64,000 bases of DNA from Phocoena phocoena (GCF_963924675.1 NC_089222.1:108763316-108827315); one strand, 5' to 3'; shown: positions 12,180 through 25,082, numbered from the stretch's first letter. A program made the numbers and translations. The notes: generated by a model not told the origin, from the letters alone.

Positions 12180-13800
12180 GTGGGACTATTCTCTTGCTTA
12201 GTTCCTTCCCTTTCCCTATTTTGCTTGCCTCATTCATAGGTTTTCCTGATACGAGTTGCCTTAATTAATCTCATGCACCTGAATCCCTGACTCTGGCTCT
12301 CCTTCTGTGGTGCCTAATCTTGAAGAGTTGGTACCAGCAGTGGTCCTGGGAAGAACACTAAAGAGTTGATTCTAAAGATGGCTCATCAGCCAACTACCTA
12401 GCAAAGAGCAAACTGTCATTGAAGGTAGGTGGAATATTAATTGTTCTTAGCATTCTGTAGCAGTTGGTCATTAAGAATTTACTCCAGTGAACTGGGAAAG
12501 GATGGAAATGGAAGAAGATGCACTGGTTCATGCAACAGCAATAACTCTGGCACTGGAAAAGAGCAGGGGACATACTCATGATAAGGACAGCAAAACTGCA
12601 TGGTATTGCTGAGCACTAATGATGCTTTCAAGAGAGTTGATCATTAGTCACCACTTTAATACAAAATGTGAAAATCAGAAGCCTAAATGACCACATTTAA
12701 AGAAATATTGATCTCCTGTAGCTGGAGGGCTGATCATACTGAGGAACAGTCTTAGGAGCTACACTTAAGAATTGTAAAACTCCAGAAAGAGTTGAATTTT
12801 CAGCTCCAGCAAGTCTCCTATGCCTGATAGGGAAGAAGTAGGACTGAGACTGAAAATGGGGATATCTGAATAAATGCCCTCGAGAACACTGAACACCCAG
12901 ATTCCCTTGACACTCTGGGCTTCTAGATGTGGCCCACTCCCTCATGTCAGAGGGTAGCAGCTCCCTCCCCACCTTCCTTTTCCTTCACCAGTAGTTCTTT
13001 CAGAAGGCTCAAAGCAGTGAGGTGCCTTACAAAATAATGCTTTCCTAGTCAGGATGTTCCAGCTTCTTGCATAGGCAACCAAAATATAACTAGGGACTAA
13101 TTTCAGCGTGGACTGACTGGTGAAAAGCTTAGAGAGAAGAGAAGAGAAGGATTATAAACTATGGAACTTTACTGTTTTATTGATGGGAACTGGGAGAGTA
13201 CACCTGGGAGAACATGTTGGTGGTATTTCATCAACAGGGGTAGAACATAAATCTGGATATGGTAGTGTTTGTGATATGGGGACACTTTTCCCAAACAAGA
13301 CTTAACTCTCTGGCCAGTGCAGCAAAGAGGGAAAGACTAGTTCTAATTCAGTACTGTAATGTGTCTTAGAAACTGGAGGGCAAGGTGTTGGGGGTTGGAC
13401 AACAGCCAGAATTATATGAAGTAGAAATGCCAGAACTGCCTGAAAGACCATAGAGAAAGGGGTAAAACTACTCAGGAAGGTAGTCATATTAGAGTAAATT
13501 AATTATGTAAGACCAGAAGACCTACCAGCTGGATATGTTTCTTGGAAAGACCCTACATTTGTCAAGGCAGTAAGGGATATACAAGTCAAGGGGGGAAAAC
13601 AGTGACACTAAGAGGCTCTGTAGGCTGGGGCTTATGTTAGGAGATTCTGGCCAATAACTGTGATCACTGACTCCCAAAATGGGAAAGGCCGGGTAACAAC
13701 ATTTAACATTCGGAAGTAAGATAGGCATAATCATCCTAATGGCCATCAATTTCTAAATGTCAGGCAGGGTGATATGACTGGCAGGGATCTATAACAATTG
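12180..13800 (+). mobile_element. Possible decayed ERVL/MaLR LTR end and internal region
   Basis: Near 12,325-12,350 'gagttggtaccagcagtggt' resembles the junction where MaLR/ERVL internal regions begin after the LTR, with a leucine-tRNA-like primer site. The following 1.4 kb lacks other families and could be MaLR internal sequence. No retroviral ORF survives; the ORFs of 61-91 codons on either strand have no protein motifs. This is a tentative call. Confidence 0.35.
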
Positions 13801-13827
13801 CTAACAAACTATGGTTTTCCTAGAGAA

Positions 13828-14010
13828 TTGCCAGATAAAATACAAAAAATGCAGTTAAATTTAAATTTCAGATGAAAAATGCTTCATATTTTAGTATAAG
13901 TATGTCCCAAATATTACATGGAATATGTTTATACTAAAAGCATTTTCAGTATTTATCTGAAATTCAAATTGAACTGGTGTCCTGTGTTTTTATTCGCTGT
14001 ATCTGGCACA
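13828..14010. mobile_element. Palindromic MITE (DNA transposon fossil)
   Basis: The two halves are near reverse complements. The left arm has 'ttgccagataaaatacaaa', 'gttaaatttaaatttcagat' and 'ttttagtataagtatgtccc'. The right arm has 'atatgtttatactaaaagca', 'tatctgaaattcaaattgaa' and 'gtatctggca'. The whole 183 bp could fold as one hairpin with a centre near 13,916. I recognise it as an old palindromic non-autonomous element but cannot give a secure name. Confidence 0.7.
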
Positions 14011-14362
14011 CTTATCTTAACGAAAAGATGGCCAGCCCACAAGGGTACTGCCCAATTAAAGGTTTTCAAGAATGGATGAACAGAAGGCTTAGGTCAGCCA
14101 GCCCCTATGGAAGGATCATTATCCCTTTCCCAGGTTCCAGCATTAAGCAAGTTTTCACCCCTGGAATTCATTAGTTAATGGAGTGATTGGGATCCCCTTG
14201 AGGAAGGAGCAGTATGTACAGTAGGAATCTCCCAGTTGTTCTCCAAAGGGACCTATGTCCATTTATTCAGGTAACCATTCTCTAAGGAAAATAAAAAGTC
14301 TGGACCTTTCAAAGGCTTTCAAATACAGACTCTGAATTTACATCAAAGACAGAAGCATACAG
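14011..14362. other. Non-coding spacer
   Basis: About 350 bp between the palindrome and the next SINE. It may continue the decayed ERVL-like region, but no clear motif is present. Confidence 0.3.
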
Positions 14363-14373
14363 TTATCATGGCA

Positions 14374-14742
14374 GGACTTCCCTCGTGGCGCAGTGGTTAA
14401 GAATCCTCTTGCCAATGCAGGGGACACGGGTTTGATCCCTGGTCCGGGAAGATCTCACATGCCACGGAGCAACTAAGATGGTGAGCCACAGCTACTGAGC
14501 CTGTGCTCTAGCGCCCGCAAGCCACAACTACTGAGTCCACATGCCACAACTACTGAAGCCCGTGCACTTAGAGCCTGTGCTCCACAACAGGAGAAGCCAC
14601 TGCAATGAGAAGCTCTCGCACCACAACAAAGAGCAGCCCCCGCTCGCCACAACTAGAGAAAGCCCGCGCGCAGCAATGAAGACCGACTGCAGCCAAATAA
14701 ATTAATTAATTAAAAAACTGAATACTCTATTAAAAAATAACA
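14374..14742 (+). mobile_element. CHR-type SINE, long form
   Basis: Starts 'ggacttccctcgtggcgcag' and contains 'gccaatgcaggggacacggg', then several tandem 'gccacaactactga' units, 'gcaatgagaagctctcgcac' and an 'aaataaattaattaatt' tail. The direct repeats 'ttatcatggca' (14,363-14,373) and 'ttatcttggca' (14,743-14,753) flank it. This form is about 150 bp longer than the one at 11,645. Confidence 0.93.
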
Positions 14743-14753
14743 TTATCTTGGCA

Positions 14754-16229
14754 CACCTTTTAGATTATTGATGCACGAGAATGGGGTAATGAATGGAGTC
14801 CTGGCCCAGGTCTGTGTTAAAGCAGGTCCACCAAGTCTATAGGTCCATCTCTAGTCAATTTTGAGTTCCCTCTAAGTGCCATTTTTACAGCAACCTACAA
14901 AGTATTTGTATGATATTTAACTTCTTGTTCTGATGACTCAAAGTAGAGGTATGGGTCAATCCAGCCTACTACTTAGAAAAGAAATGCTACCTGAAAGGGA
15001 GGGCAATCAAAAATGAGAGATGGAGAGGAAGATGATGAGTATCAGTTAAAGCCTCTAAGCGAACTGCAGCATCAAGAGGTGTAGTTTGCCTCACCATTTG
15101 TTCTCTGATAAATTTTTCCAGAAATTGTGATCAACCATCATCCTTGAGATTCTGTCTTCTTGAAGTGAACTTAATTTGTGAAGCAAGTAGATTCATCTGT
15201 GTAGGGCAAGGAGCTGACTGGAGTAGATGCTGTTGCCATTTAGCAATTGCCATACCTCTTCTCCTTAGCTGCTGTGAGTTCTGAGGCATGCTGCAGTTAA
15301 TGGTGTATACCTAGAACCTTTTATAGAAAACTGGCTTCAGCCATATAATTTGCACAGTCCAGTGAAACAGGTAAATGTGGAACCCTTTGCTCAAAAAGCA
15401 AGAAAAAGTGTCATTAAAGGAAATAACCTATAAAGCTTTCTCATGAAAGTTTTTTCATGTTCTTTCTTTTAACTTGTTCTCAAGTTTTTAATTTGTTATT
15501 TAAAATTAAAATTTTAAACTGTTTTCATGAATTTTATCATTCATCTTTATACTGTACATTGCCAGTTTTGAATGCAAATATTATAGCACTTAAATCATTG
15601 GTAGACTAACCAAAATTACCCAATTCAAATTTCATAACTCATACATGCATGATGTGGGTTTGTAGATATAGAATGCGGCATGGAAAATAGAAATAGCTTT
15701 AGCCAACTTTGTTGCTCTACTTGACACCCCTCCCCAAGTTAAATGTAAATGGGTCAAAACCCTCATAGTCTGACAATAGCTCCTCCACTTAACATGACCT
15801 CTTATCAGAATATTTCAGGATGCTGATGATTCCAATTACTGCTCAAAGGTCACTTCTCTCCAACCCTGTTGGGTGGCAATGTGATTGGGAGGCATGATTA
15901 TCTCTTGCTTCAGCTTCCTTCATTTTCCAGAATGCAACAGTATAAAAACATCTGTGCTCAGCTTCACTTTCCTTTTTCTTTTCTCATCCTGAGCTCCTGA
16001 GTTCTAATTATCCTTACAAAATATATCAACTGGTTTCATTTTTCCTCCAGTACATGAGGGCATGCTGATGCACTACAGTTTGGAAGCCAACCATTAGTTC
16101 AATTTTCCCTTGTCAATAAGCCTTCTTCAATCAACCCATTTTCAGAACTCCCACTGAATATACCCAGTTCTCACACTGTGGTTCTTAATACATTTTTCTT
16201 TCATTTCATCTTTCAGGCCTTTCCTTCCA
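14754..16229. other. Non-coding DNA, largely unassigned
   Basis: No good ORF and no repeat that I can name with confidence. The stretch 15,000-15,400 could belong to the same decayed ERVL-like sequence as 12.2-13.8 kb. Confidence 0.3.
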
Positions 16230-16935
16230 GCAAACATTTTATGCTACTAATAGTATTTAAGTGTTTCCCTTGCTTTATACCCTTGCCAACAAATAATATC
16301 AGATTTTAAAGTCTGAACCATATACTATGTGTAAAATGGTACAATCACTGTGATTTGGATTAGCATTTTATTAATTGCTAAATGAATTAGACATATTTTC
16401 ATATGTATATTGGTCATTTGTGTTTTCTGTGAAATGCCTTTTACTCACATTTCAAAAAGGTGTTTTAAACAATCTAGATAATTTTTCCTTTTTATTTATG
16501 ACTTTCAAACATTTTCTCCTAGTTTTTGTTTTACATTTTACTCTACATTTACTTTTTTGTTTTACATTCTACTCTTTTGTTGTTGTTTGTTTTAATGAAC
16601 TGAAGTTCTTTTTTTTAAATTCAATTTAATTAATTTATTTTTTATACAGCATGAAGTTCTTGATTTTAATGTAAATTCATCAATCTTTTCTCTTATGGTT
16701 AAGCCTTGTGTTTTCTTTTTTAAAAAAAAAAACCAAACTGCTACTTGAGGACATAAAGGATCTATCCTATGTTTCTTTCTAATGCTTATACAATATTTGC
16801 CTTTCACATTTAATTTCTTCATCTCTATGGAATTTCTTTAGGATATCGTGAGGTAGGAATCCAACTGCATCTGGTCACATTTACAAAACTGTATAGATCA
16901 TGATTTCTTTGTCAGCATACTATGTTAAGAAAAAA
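16230..16935 (-). mobile_element. Old L1 fragment, antisense
   Basis: The + strand carries antisense L1 words: 'gacatattttcatatgtata', 'ttggtcatttgtgttttctg', 'gtgaaatgccttttactc' and 'ggatatcgtgaggtaggaat'. It is very diverged, and probably the same insertion as 17,430-18,190. Confidence 0.6.
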
Positions 16936-17429
16936 GAGATGTAATGCAGTGAATTATGTGCATCCAAAACTCCTGGGTGGGTTGGAGGAAGAGGCTCTAG
17001 GCTGGGCTTCCAGGATGATTCTCAACAAACCAATGCATAAATGGTTAACTGAGGAAATAGCTACCTCTGTTACAATCAGGAAGTAATAGAATAAAAAGCT
17101 TCTGTGACAAATGTTGGCTCCAGGGCAGTACCACCTTAGCCACACTCTAGGAATAAGGTGGCTGCCCACGAGCTGTTTGGTCCACAGACATACCAGCATA
17201 TTCAATGCCATGAATGCAAATATTTCCTCTGTACCTCATTTGGTTCTGAATTTAAATCTCATGTAAAGCAACTGTTTGGTAAAAATGAATCACATTAAGA
17301 CCTTAGCTGCAAGAGTTTATGAAGTTTGGTATTTTAGCTTTCTAGATGCTGTGGTACAGAAGGTACACTAGGAGGCAATAAGGACAGCTATTGAGTTAGT
17401 CTACTATGTTCATGTCAGTAATAAAATAG
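16936..17429. other. Unassigned insertion-like block
   Basis: About 490 bp without L1 words, lying between two parts of an old antisense L1. It could be another old element, but I find no ends or duplicated target. Confidence 0.3.
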
Positions 17430-18190
17430 CTTAATTCCATTTATTGAATTGTCCAGTATTTTCCCAGTGAATTGTAATACTACTTTTGTCATACTTCAAA
17501 TTTCCATATTTGCATGAATTTATATCTGGACTCTCTATTCATTTCATGAGTAAATTTATTCCTGCATTAAACCACAGTGTTTTAATCACTATAGCTCTAT
17601 AATATATATAGTTTTGATATCAGGTAGATCAATCCTCTCTTATCCCAACACATATACTTAACGTATTCTCTTCAAGAGTGAATTAGCAGGCTTCCCTGGT
17701 GGTGCAGTGGTTGAGAGTCCACCTGCCGATGCAGGGGACATGGGTTCGTGCCTCAGTCCAGGAGGATCCCACATGCCGCAGGGCGGCTGGGCCCGTGAGC
17801 CATGGCTGCTGAGCCTGCGTATCTGGAACCTCTGCTCCACAATGGGAGAGGCCACAACAGTGAGAGGCCCGTGTACCACAAAAAAAAAAAAAAAAAATGT
17901 GACTTAGCTATTCTTGAGTTTTCCACTTCTAGGTAAAATGTAGAATCAACTTTTCAAGGTCCTAAAAAAACTGGACTTGCATTGATTCGAATGGGTATTA
18001 CCTAATATCACACATTTTATTTTATCTTTTGAGATGATCATATGGTTTCCTCCTTTAGCTGATTAATCTGATGAGATACATCAATAGATTTTCTAATATA
18101 AACTACTATTATATTCACAAATATTTTCATAAGATTGAAATGATTTGTTCCTTGAAATTTTTGTAAAATTCTCCTATAAATCATATACTA
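17430..18190 (-). mobile_element. Old L1 fragment continued, antisense
   Basis: Words such as 'atcactatagctctataata', 'tcaggtagatcaatcctctc', 'cttgcattgattcgaatgg' and 'gatcatatggtttcctcctt' match the antisense ORF2 region of L1. A SINE interrupts it at 17,688. Confidence 0.7.
17688..17898 (+). mobile_element. CHR-type SINE (short form)
   Basis: Starts 'aggcttccctggtggtgcag', contains 'ctgccgatgcaggggacatg' and 'ctgggcccgtgagccatgg', and ends in a run of A. Direct repeats 'gtgaattagc' (17,678-17,687) and 'gtgacttagc' (17,899-17,908) mark the target. It sits inside an old L1. Confidence 0.93.
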
Positions 18191-18194
18191 TATA

Positions 18195-18625
18195 GCAAGG
18201 TGAGATTATTTTGAAGATGTAATCAAGGTCCCTAATCAGCTGACTTTGAGTTAAACAAAAGGAAGATTTTTCTGGGTAGGCTTGACCTAATCAGTTAAGC
18301 CCTTTAACAGAGGGTCTAGAGGTGGGACTTGAAACAACGGACTCTCTCTCTTCATTGCTGTCTTTGAGGAAGCTAGCTGCAATAAATTCTATAGCTACAA
18401 GGAAATTGTACCAAGAACTACATGAGCTCAGAAGAATCCCACAAGACTCAGGTGAGACCACTGTCCCAGAGGACACCCAGCTTGCAGCCTTATTAGACCT
18501 GAAACAGAACCCAGATAAGCAGGGCCCAAACTCCTTATACTAAAAATCTGGGAGATAATAAATGAGTGTTATTTAACCAACTAAGTTTATGGTAATTTGT
18601 TACACAGTATAGAAAACTAATACAA
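18195..18625 (+). mobile_element. MLT1-like (ERVL-MaLR) LTR
   Basis: Has 'aatcaaggtccctaatcagc', 'gggtaggcttgacctaatca', 'ggtgagaccactgtcccaga' and a 3' end of 'gtttatggtaatttgttaca' then 'gaaaactaatac'. This is the layout of an MLT1-related LTR. Two overlapping short ORFs within it are chance. Confidence 0.6.
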
Positions 18626-18937
18626 TATCTTTAATTTGAAGCTATTTCTTTTCAGCATATCCTGGTGATTTAACATTTTGTCTTTATTCCCAAGGTTGTC
18701 AATGCTTTAACATTTATTATTATTATCCTTAAATTTTAGTGAGTCTCTTTTAAAAATTATTTGATTTTCCTTTTTTATTGTATTCTTACATTATCTGTCA
18801 ACTGATAAGTTCAGTACATTTACATTTATTTTGATGTCTTAATCATTTAGATATTTTAATATAATACAACCTTTATCTTTCTCTTTTATGCTTTTTCTGT
18901 GCTCTCTTTCTCCCTTTTCTGTTTATTCTGTTATTTA
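18626..18937 (-). mobile_element. Old L1-like sequence, antisense
   Basis: Words such as 'catatcctggtgatttaac' and 'gttgtcaatgctttaacatt' suggest antisense LINE sequence interrupted by the next L1. Weak evidence. Confidence 0.3.
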
Positions 18938-20560
18938 ATAGACTATTTTTACAGAAGTTTTAGGTTCAAAGAAATTTAAGTGGAAAATACAGAGTTTCCA
19001 TATATTCCCTGTCCCCTCACCCCAGGCTCCCCTACCATCTCCCCCACTATCAACCTCCAGACTGTTACATTTGTTATAATTGATGAATCAACATTGAAAT
19101 TCCATTGTCACCCATAATCCATTGTTTACATTAGAGTTCACTCTTGACATTACAATTCTATGAGTTTGGATAAATGTAGAATGGCATGTACCTACTATTA
19201 TAATATCATATAGAATAGCTTCACTAACATAAAAATCCTCTTTGCTCTGCCTATTCATCCCTCGCTCCTCCATAACCACTGATCTTTTACTATCTCCATA
19301 GATTCATTTTTCCAGAATGTTATATAGTTGGAATCATACAGTATGTAGCCTTTTCAGAGTGGCTTCTTTTATTAATAATGTGCATTTAACTTTCTTCCAT
19401 GTCTTTTCATGACTTAATAACTCCTTTCTTTTTAGCACTGAATAATATTCCATTGACTGGATGTACCACAGTTTGTTTACCTGTTCACTGACTGAGGGAA
19501 TATTGATTGCTTCCAAGTATTGGCAACGTTGAATAAAGCTGCTATGAACATCAGTTTGCAGGTTTTTGTGTGGACATGTTTTCAAATCCTTTGGGTAAAT
19601 ACCAAGGAGTGAAATTACTGGGTTTTACGGTTAAAAGCATGTTTAGTTCTGCAGGAAACTGCCAATCTGTCTTTCAAAGTGGCTATACCATTTTGCATTC
19701 CTACCAGTTATGAATGAGCATTCCTGTTGTTGACATTTGGTGTTGTCAGTTCTGGAATTTGGCTATTATAATAGGTATGTAAGGGGTATCTTTTTTTCAA
19801 AAACATATGTTTCCCTGGTGACATGTGATGTAGAACATCTTTTCATATGCTTATTTTTATCTTTATGTCTTCTTTGGTGAGGTGTCTGTTCGAGTCCTTT
19901 GCCTGGTTTTTAATCATGTTCATTTTCTTACTGAGTTTTAAGAGTTCTTTGTATATTTTAGATAACAGTCTATATCAGATGTGTCTTTTGCAAATATTTT
20001 CCCCCAGTCTGTGACTTCTTATTTTCATTCCCAGCCAGTGTCTTTCATAGAGCAGAAGTTTTTAATTTTAATGAAGTACAACTTATCAATTATTTCTTTC
20101 ATGGATCCTGCCTTTGATGTTGTAACTAAAATGTCACCCATGTACACAAGGTCAAATAGAATTTATGTTATCTTCCAGGAGTTTTGTAGTTTTACATTTA
20201 CATCTAGCAGGTATTTTGAGTTGATTTTTGTGAAAGGTATAAGGTTTGTGTCTAGATTCTTTTTTTTTTTTTTTTTTGCATGAGAATTTTCAGGTTTTCA
20301 AGCATCGTTTTTGAAGAGATATTTTTTTCTCCATTTTATTGCTGTTGCTCCTTTGTCAAAGATCAGTGGACTAGATTTTTGCTGGTCTATTCTGGGCTCT
20401 CTGTTTCATTGATATATTTATCTTTTCTTTCACCAATACCACATTGCTTTGATGAATATAGCTTTATAGTAAGTTTTGAAATTGGGTTGTGTCAGTCTCC
20501 AACTATATTCTCCTTTAATATTGTTTTGGCTATTCTGTGTCTTTTGCTTACTGTTTATTT
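18938..20560 (-). mobile_element. Old L1 fragment (3' end), antisense
   Basis: The + strand begins with the antisense 3' UTR ('ttacagaagttttaggttca', 'gagtttccatatattccctg'). It continues through 'ccattgactggatgtaccac', 'aataaagctgctatgaacat', 'ctttcaaagtggctatacca' and 'tgatgaatatagctttatag'. 5' truncated. Minus-strand ORFs at 19,334-19,585 are L1 ORF2 and UTR shreds. Confidence 0.85.
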
Positions 20561-21040
20561 TTAATAATATTTTTAGTTTTTTTATCTGTTATCTAAATTT
20601 TGGTTTGAAAATAATATACTACTACTCTAAATCCTGCTTGTTTAATTTCCTTTTTTTTATTAGTTACACTTGAATTTTAAACATACTTGAAATTTTGTAC
20701 ATATTAATAACTCAAACACCTTAAGTTACTTAGTTTTTATTTCATCAACCTCCTTAATTACATGCTACTTATGTCCAGCATTTTAGTTTCTGGAACACTT
20801 TTGTCTAGTTTTATATCTTATTCATTTACTATTTGCTACTCTTAATGTCTAGCTTTTCACACCTTCCCTCTGGGGTTATTTTTATTCTCATTGGTATACA
20901 TACTTCAGAAATTTCTTTAGTGAAATTCCGTTGGTAGTAAACTTTAACTTTTATCTACTTTAAATATGTTTATGTTTTGCCCTCATTCTTAAAAGAATAT
21001 TTGGGGTATACAGTTCTGTAAGATAAGTCTACAGGCTAAG
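20561..21040 (-). mobile_element. Probable antisense old L1 sequence
   Basis: Blocks such as 'atttctttagtgaaattccg', 'ttggtagtaaactttaactt' and 'ttatgttttgccctcattct' resemble antisense L1 ORF sequence. It could be the flank of an older L1 into which the 18.9-20.6 kb copy inserted. Confidence 0.4.
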
Positions 21041-23605
21041 AATTCATAAATATAAATGCCATTTGGGGATGATGCATCAGAAAGATAGTGACTCTTGTGT
21101 ACTTTTACATGGTGTTCCAAGATGTTGAATCTAAAAGGATTCTCTTAAAACCAGATGGAGAGGAAAGACCCTGAAAACTATACACCCAACTCATGTTCTA
21201 TCAATGGCGTACTCTTAAAAAAGGAGGACTTAAATTCCTTCTAGAAAATGTATGATTACACCCTCTTTGCCTGGACCCTAGACATATTCCTTAAATGATA
21301 TTTCCTCAGGGAAATTACTTCTGATAGTACTGAATACAACTAGTATAGAAAGTTGACAGTTTTAAAGTCAGATAAAGGGGATTTTGAAACATAATTGATT
21401 ATATATCCAAGAAGTTGCTTGAGTTCTAAATATCATAGTCGGAAAAAAGACATAGATTGATAGAATCAAAGGAGTGGCAGGATTTCTAAGCATATGAACA
21501 TGTATTTGAGTATATTGGGAATAATGGATAAGTCTAGTTAATATAATAAAAGCTTGTGACAATTAGAAAAATGTTTTCTATTTATAATAATTGGTTACAT
21601 CATTTTGTGTGTGTGAGATCCATCCCTTATTGAATTTATAACCATAAATGATACAGTTATTAGTTATATTAAGAAAAATAAAATGGATGGCAAACTGAGA
21701 CAGGACATCTAATACCTGAGAAGGAAACAGGGCAAAAAGAGGAGGCTCTAGGAGAGGGAGTTGTGACTGGGAAGGGACTTCTGTTGATGGAAACTAAATT
21801 TCTGTGTACTGGTTCTAAGGCACACTCTTTACTAGAGGCCTTCCAGAAAATGATGTAGGTGTTTTAAAAGAATGCTTTTCAGTTAAAAGATGTTTATACT
21901 AGTGTTCATGAAAAAGATGCCTGAACTTATGTGGGCTGTGCATCTGTTTGGATTTGATTTGAGACCTGGTGACAATATAGATTCAAGAGTATTCTTCAGG
22001 GTTCAAGTCAAAGAATCAGATCAATGGCAGGCAGTGGAGCATTTGGAATTGTAAGTGAGACCTGATCTCTGAGGAAAGTGCAGACGGAGATTGTTGAATA
22101 TAAAGCAATTCCAAGTAGAAAATGAATCAGTGTAGGAAAAGAAATCATGGTATAGGAAAAATAATTATGTGCTTTGGAGGCAAACTAACCTGGACACCAA
22201 AGTTTGAACTACTTTTTTAGTAGCTTGTGAAATAGGACATTATGTTTTTGTGTCTTATTTCTTATATAAAACTAAACACACAAACCAGCAATTATGAAAT
22301 CTACTTCACAGAGCTATGGTCATAGAAGAACAATATGCTTCGCACATAATGACTCAAAAAATTGCAACCATAGTCCATGTTGACATTAGAAAGCTGTGGT
22401 GATGAACAGATGTAGCCTAAGAGACATCTCTGTCTCTCTGCCCTTCTGTCTCTCTTTTTCTATCTGTCATATCTATCTACAGCTTTAGCTATATATTAAT
22501 ATTCGTATTTTTATTGTGGCAACTTTCTCAAGTCCTCTACATTAAATGGATTTTTTTTAGGAGAAATGTGAATCTCTTCTAAATAGTATCTAACATGGTT
22601 TTAAAATTTTGTCTATAATATATAGTGTTATTTTTATTGCTGGGAACTGGCCATAAACTTGTGATCCTAATATATATATATAATGCATTTAGTTATATGA
22701 AGCACCCAGTATATTTAGGTTTGTGAATCAAATATATTCTTGAACATTACCCTAGGGAAAGAACAAATGACCAAATATCTATGGTTATTAGTTGGTTTTC
22801 AGTTACAAATTTTACTGACAATGCTCAGACTTGTTGGTTACCTTTCTGATTCACCTCATGAAGTAAAATAGAGTAAGAAATCTTTGCCACTTCAATTTGT
22901 TAGATAATTTTTCAAATTCAAATTCCCTTTTCAAAGGGAAATTAGATTGTAATTGAACACTATCTTTACTTATTATATAAAAGCATGCTGTGGTGTCATT
23001 CCAAAACTTGCTTTTGATTTCCACACAGTTGGGAATTTATAGAATTATTGAGAAAAGGAGACAAAGGAGAGGTAAGAAGAACAGAGAAGCTAGATTTTGT
23101 GAGTAATAATTAGTCATTAAAGTAGTACTCAGAAGTCAAAATTACTTGTAGAAAAATTATAAAGATTATTTTCTTCTCTATTTAATAATATCAATAAAAG
23201 AAAAATCATGAATGCAAGTGTCCCAGCAAGATAATTTTTAGAATCAATATCATGTCGAGTAGAAATAAGTATTATTAGTACATTTTAGGTGTATAATGCA
23301 TAAATTACATAAATTACAAAATGGCCTCTCATTTTAAGATTTTTTGTTATTAATAACTATTCAATATTATTTTAATATAATGACATTAATGTTATATATG
23401 TAATGCTATTTACTCTATGTATTAAAAACTCTTATTTATAATTTAAAAATGTAAAATAATGATGTCAATTGTCTTGCTCATGTATTTATTCTTTAAACAC
23501 TTATGTGCCAAGAAGCTCTCAATTTAGTGTAATATATGTATCTACATCTACAAATCTAAACCTACAAACCAAGCCTTATTTATCATTTGGCTAGGTAGTA
23601 GATGT
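21041..23605. other. Mostly unique non-coding DNA
   Basis: About 2.5 kb with no repeat family that I can recognise and no credible ORF. It contains a short CT-rich stretch near 22,425-22,475. Confidence 0.4.
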
Positions 23606-24055
23606 TGTAGATTGAATTGTTGGTTCCATGTCTTTACTTCACATTCTTGTCATAAATGCATGATAGGCAGAATGACTTCCCTGCCCTTTACTTTTGCCTT
23701 AGTTATATGCCTTGATTTTTGTTGACTAGAGATTAGAAGACTAAATATAAGTGGAGGCTTGAAATGTGCATATATGTCTGGACAGTCTTGTTGAGTTCCT
23801 GACATCAGCATGAGAAGAACACACCCCATGTCTGTCCCTGATATAAGAGACATGGAGCATACTGGAACTTGAGCTATAGCCTGGAGCCAAGCTGACCAGG
23901 TCCAGTCAAGTCCTGCTAAGATCAGCCAAATCCCATCTGACACCTATATCTCTGAGTGAGAAAAACAGATATTTGTTATTGTAAGCCACTAAATACTTGA
24001 GAGTGTTTGTTATACATCATTATTGTGAAAAGGAATTATATACAGTTTAAGCGTT
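23606..24055 (+). mobile_element. LTR-like fossil (ERVL/MaLR type)
   Basis: A 5' part 'gttgtagattgaattgttgg' and a 3' end 'tattgtaagccactaaatac' followed by 'gtttgttatacatcatta' recall the layout of MaLR/ERVL LTRs. The middle is diverged. The overlapping minus-strand 97-codon ORF has no supporting feature. Confidence 0.45.
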
Positions 24056-24089
24056 AAAATTTTTTAAAAATAGGAAAATCTTAGAATAT

Positions 24090-24235
24090 AGCAAAGATTC
24101 TCAACTGGGGAATACTTTGCCCCCTAGACGACATTTGACAATGTCTAAAGACATTTTTGTTTGCCACAAATTGAGAGGTTAGCTATTGGCATCCAGCCCA
24201 GAATGTCAATAGCAACCAGGATGATGATTCTTGGT
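24090..24235 (+). mobile_element. hAT-Charlie fossil (MER20-like)
   Basis: 'gattctcaactggggaatac', 'tttgacaatgtctaaagaca', 'ttttgtttgccacaaattga' and 'cagcccagaatgtcaatagc' follow the MER20-type non-autonomous hAT consensus, with an internal deletion. The name is given from memory of the family. Confidence 0.65.
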
Positions 24236-24512
24236 TTATAATTTAGATTAGGTATTGAAATAAATCAAATATACAAGAAAAATGTATAGTTTTTAAGTGC
24301 ACAAATATGAATTATTGACCAAATGTTCACCTAAAACTCCAGGAATGTAGCCACTAAATTGTCATACATCACTTAGAATATCATGTCTTGGGACGTTTTC
24401 CAGATTCCAATATTGCTTGTCATTCCAATCTACCTTTGTAGATTGTTACCAGTCTAATCTTTTATAAAATTCCATTTGGATCATATTGCATAGACAACTT
24501 GTACAGGTAATT
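24236..24512. other. Non-coding spacer
   Basis: AT-rich, with nothing recognised. Confidence 0.3.
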
Positions 24513-24834
24513 ATATTTATTTATTTATTTATTTTGTTTATTTATTTTGGTTGTGTTTGGTCTTTGTTGCTGTGCGTGGGCTTTCTCTAGTTGTGGCGAG
24601 CAGAGGCTACTCTTTGTTGTGGTGTGCGGGCTTCTGATTGCAATGGTTTCTTTTGTTGTGGAGCACAGGCTCTAGGCACGCGGGCTTCAGTAGTTGTGGC
24701 ATGTGGGCTCAGTAGTTGTGGTGCATAAGCTTAGTTGCTCCGCGGCATGTGGGATCTTCCTGGACCAGGGCTCAAACCCGTGTCCCCTGCATTGGCAGGT
24801 GGACTCTTAACCACTGCACCACCAGGAAAGCCCC
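24513..24834 (-). mobile_element. CHR-type SINE, long form, antisense
   Basis: On the + strand an ATTT-rich tail leads into 'tggtctttgttgctgtgcgt', several 'agttgtggcatgtgggct'-like units, 'gttgctccgcggcatgtggg', 'ctgcattggcaggtggact' and 'ccaccaggaaagcccc'. Flanks 'gtacaggtaatta' (24,501) and 'gcacagataattt' (near 24,836) are the diverged target duplication. Confidence 0.92.
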
Positions 24835-24848
24835 TGCACAGATAATTT

Positions 24849-25082
24849 TTATAAATTTTAAAATCTTTTATATTTTAACTAAGTTGACTAGATTCTAGAA
24901 TCTGCTCCAAGAAACTCAGACCCACTGTGTCATACACATACTATCATTGCATATAGTATTTCTTTTCATTGACTATTTACTCATTAATTCTCACATTGAA
25001 TCTGTTTTTTAGTGCTTATTCAGGTGGCACCATCTATGCAAAGCAATCTATTTCCTTCAAAGGGAAGGCTTAAAGCATGTAT

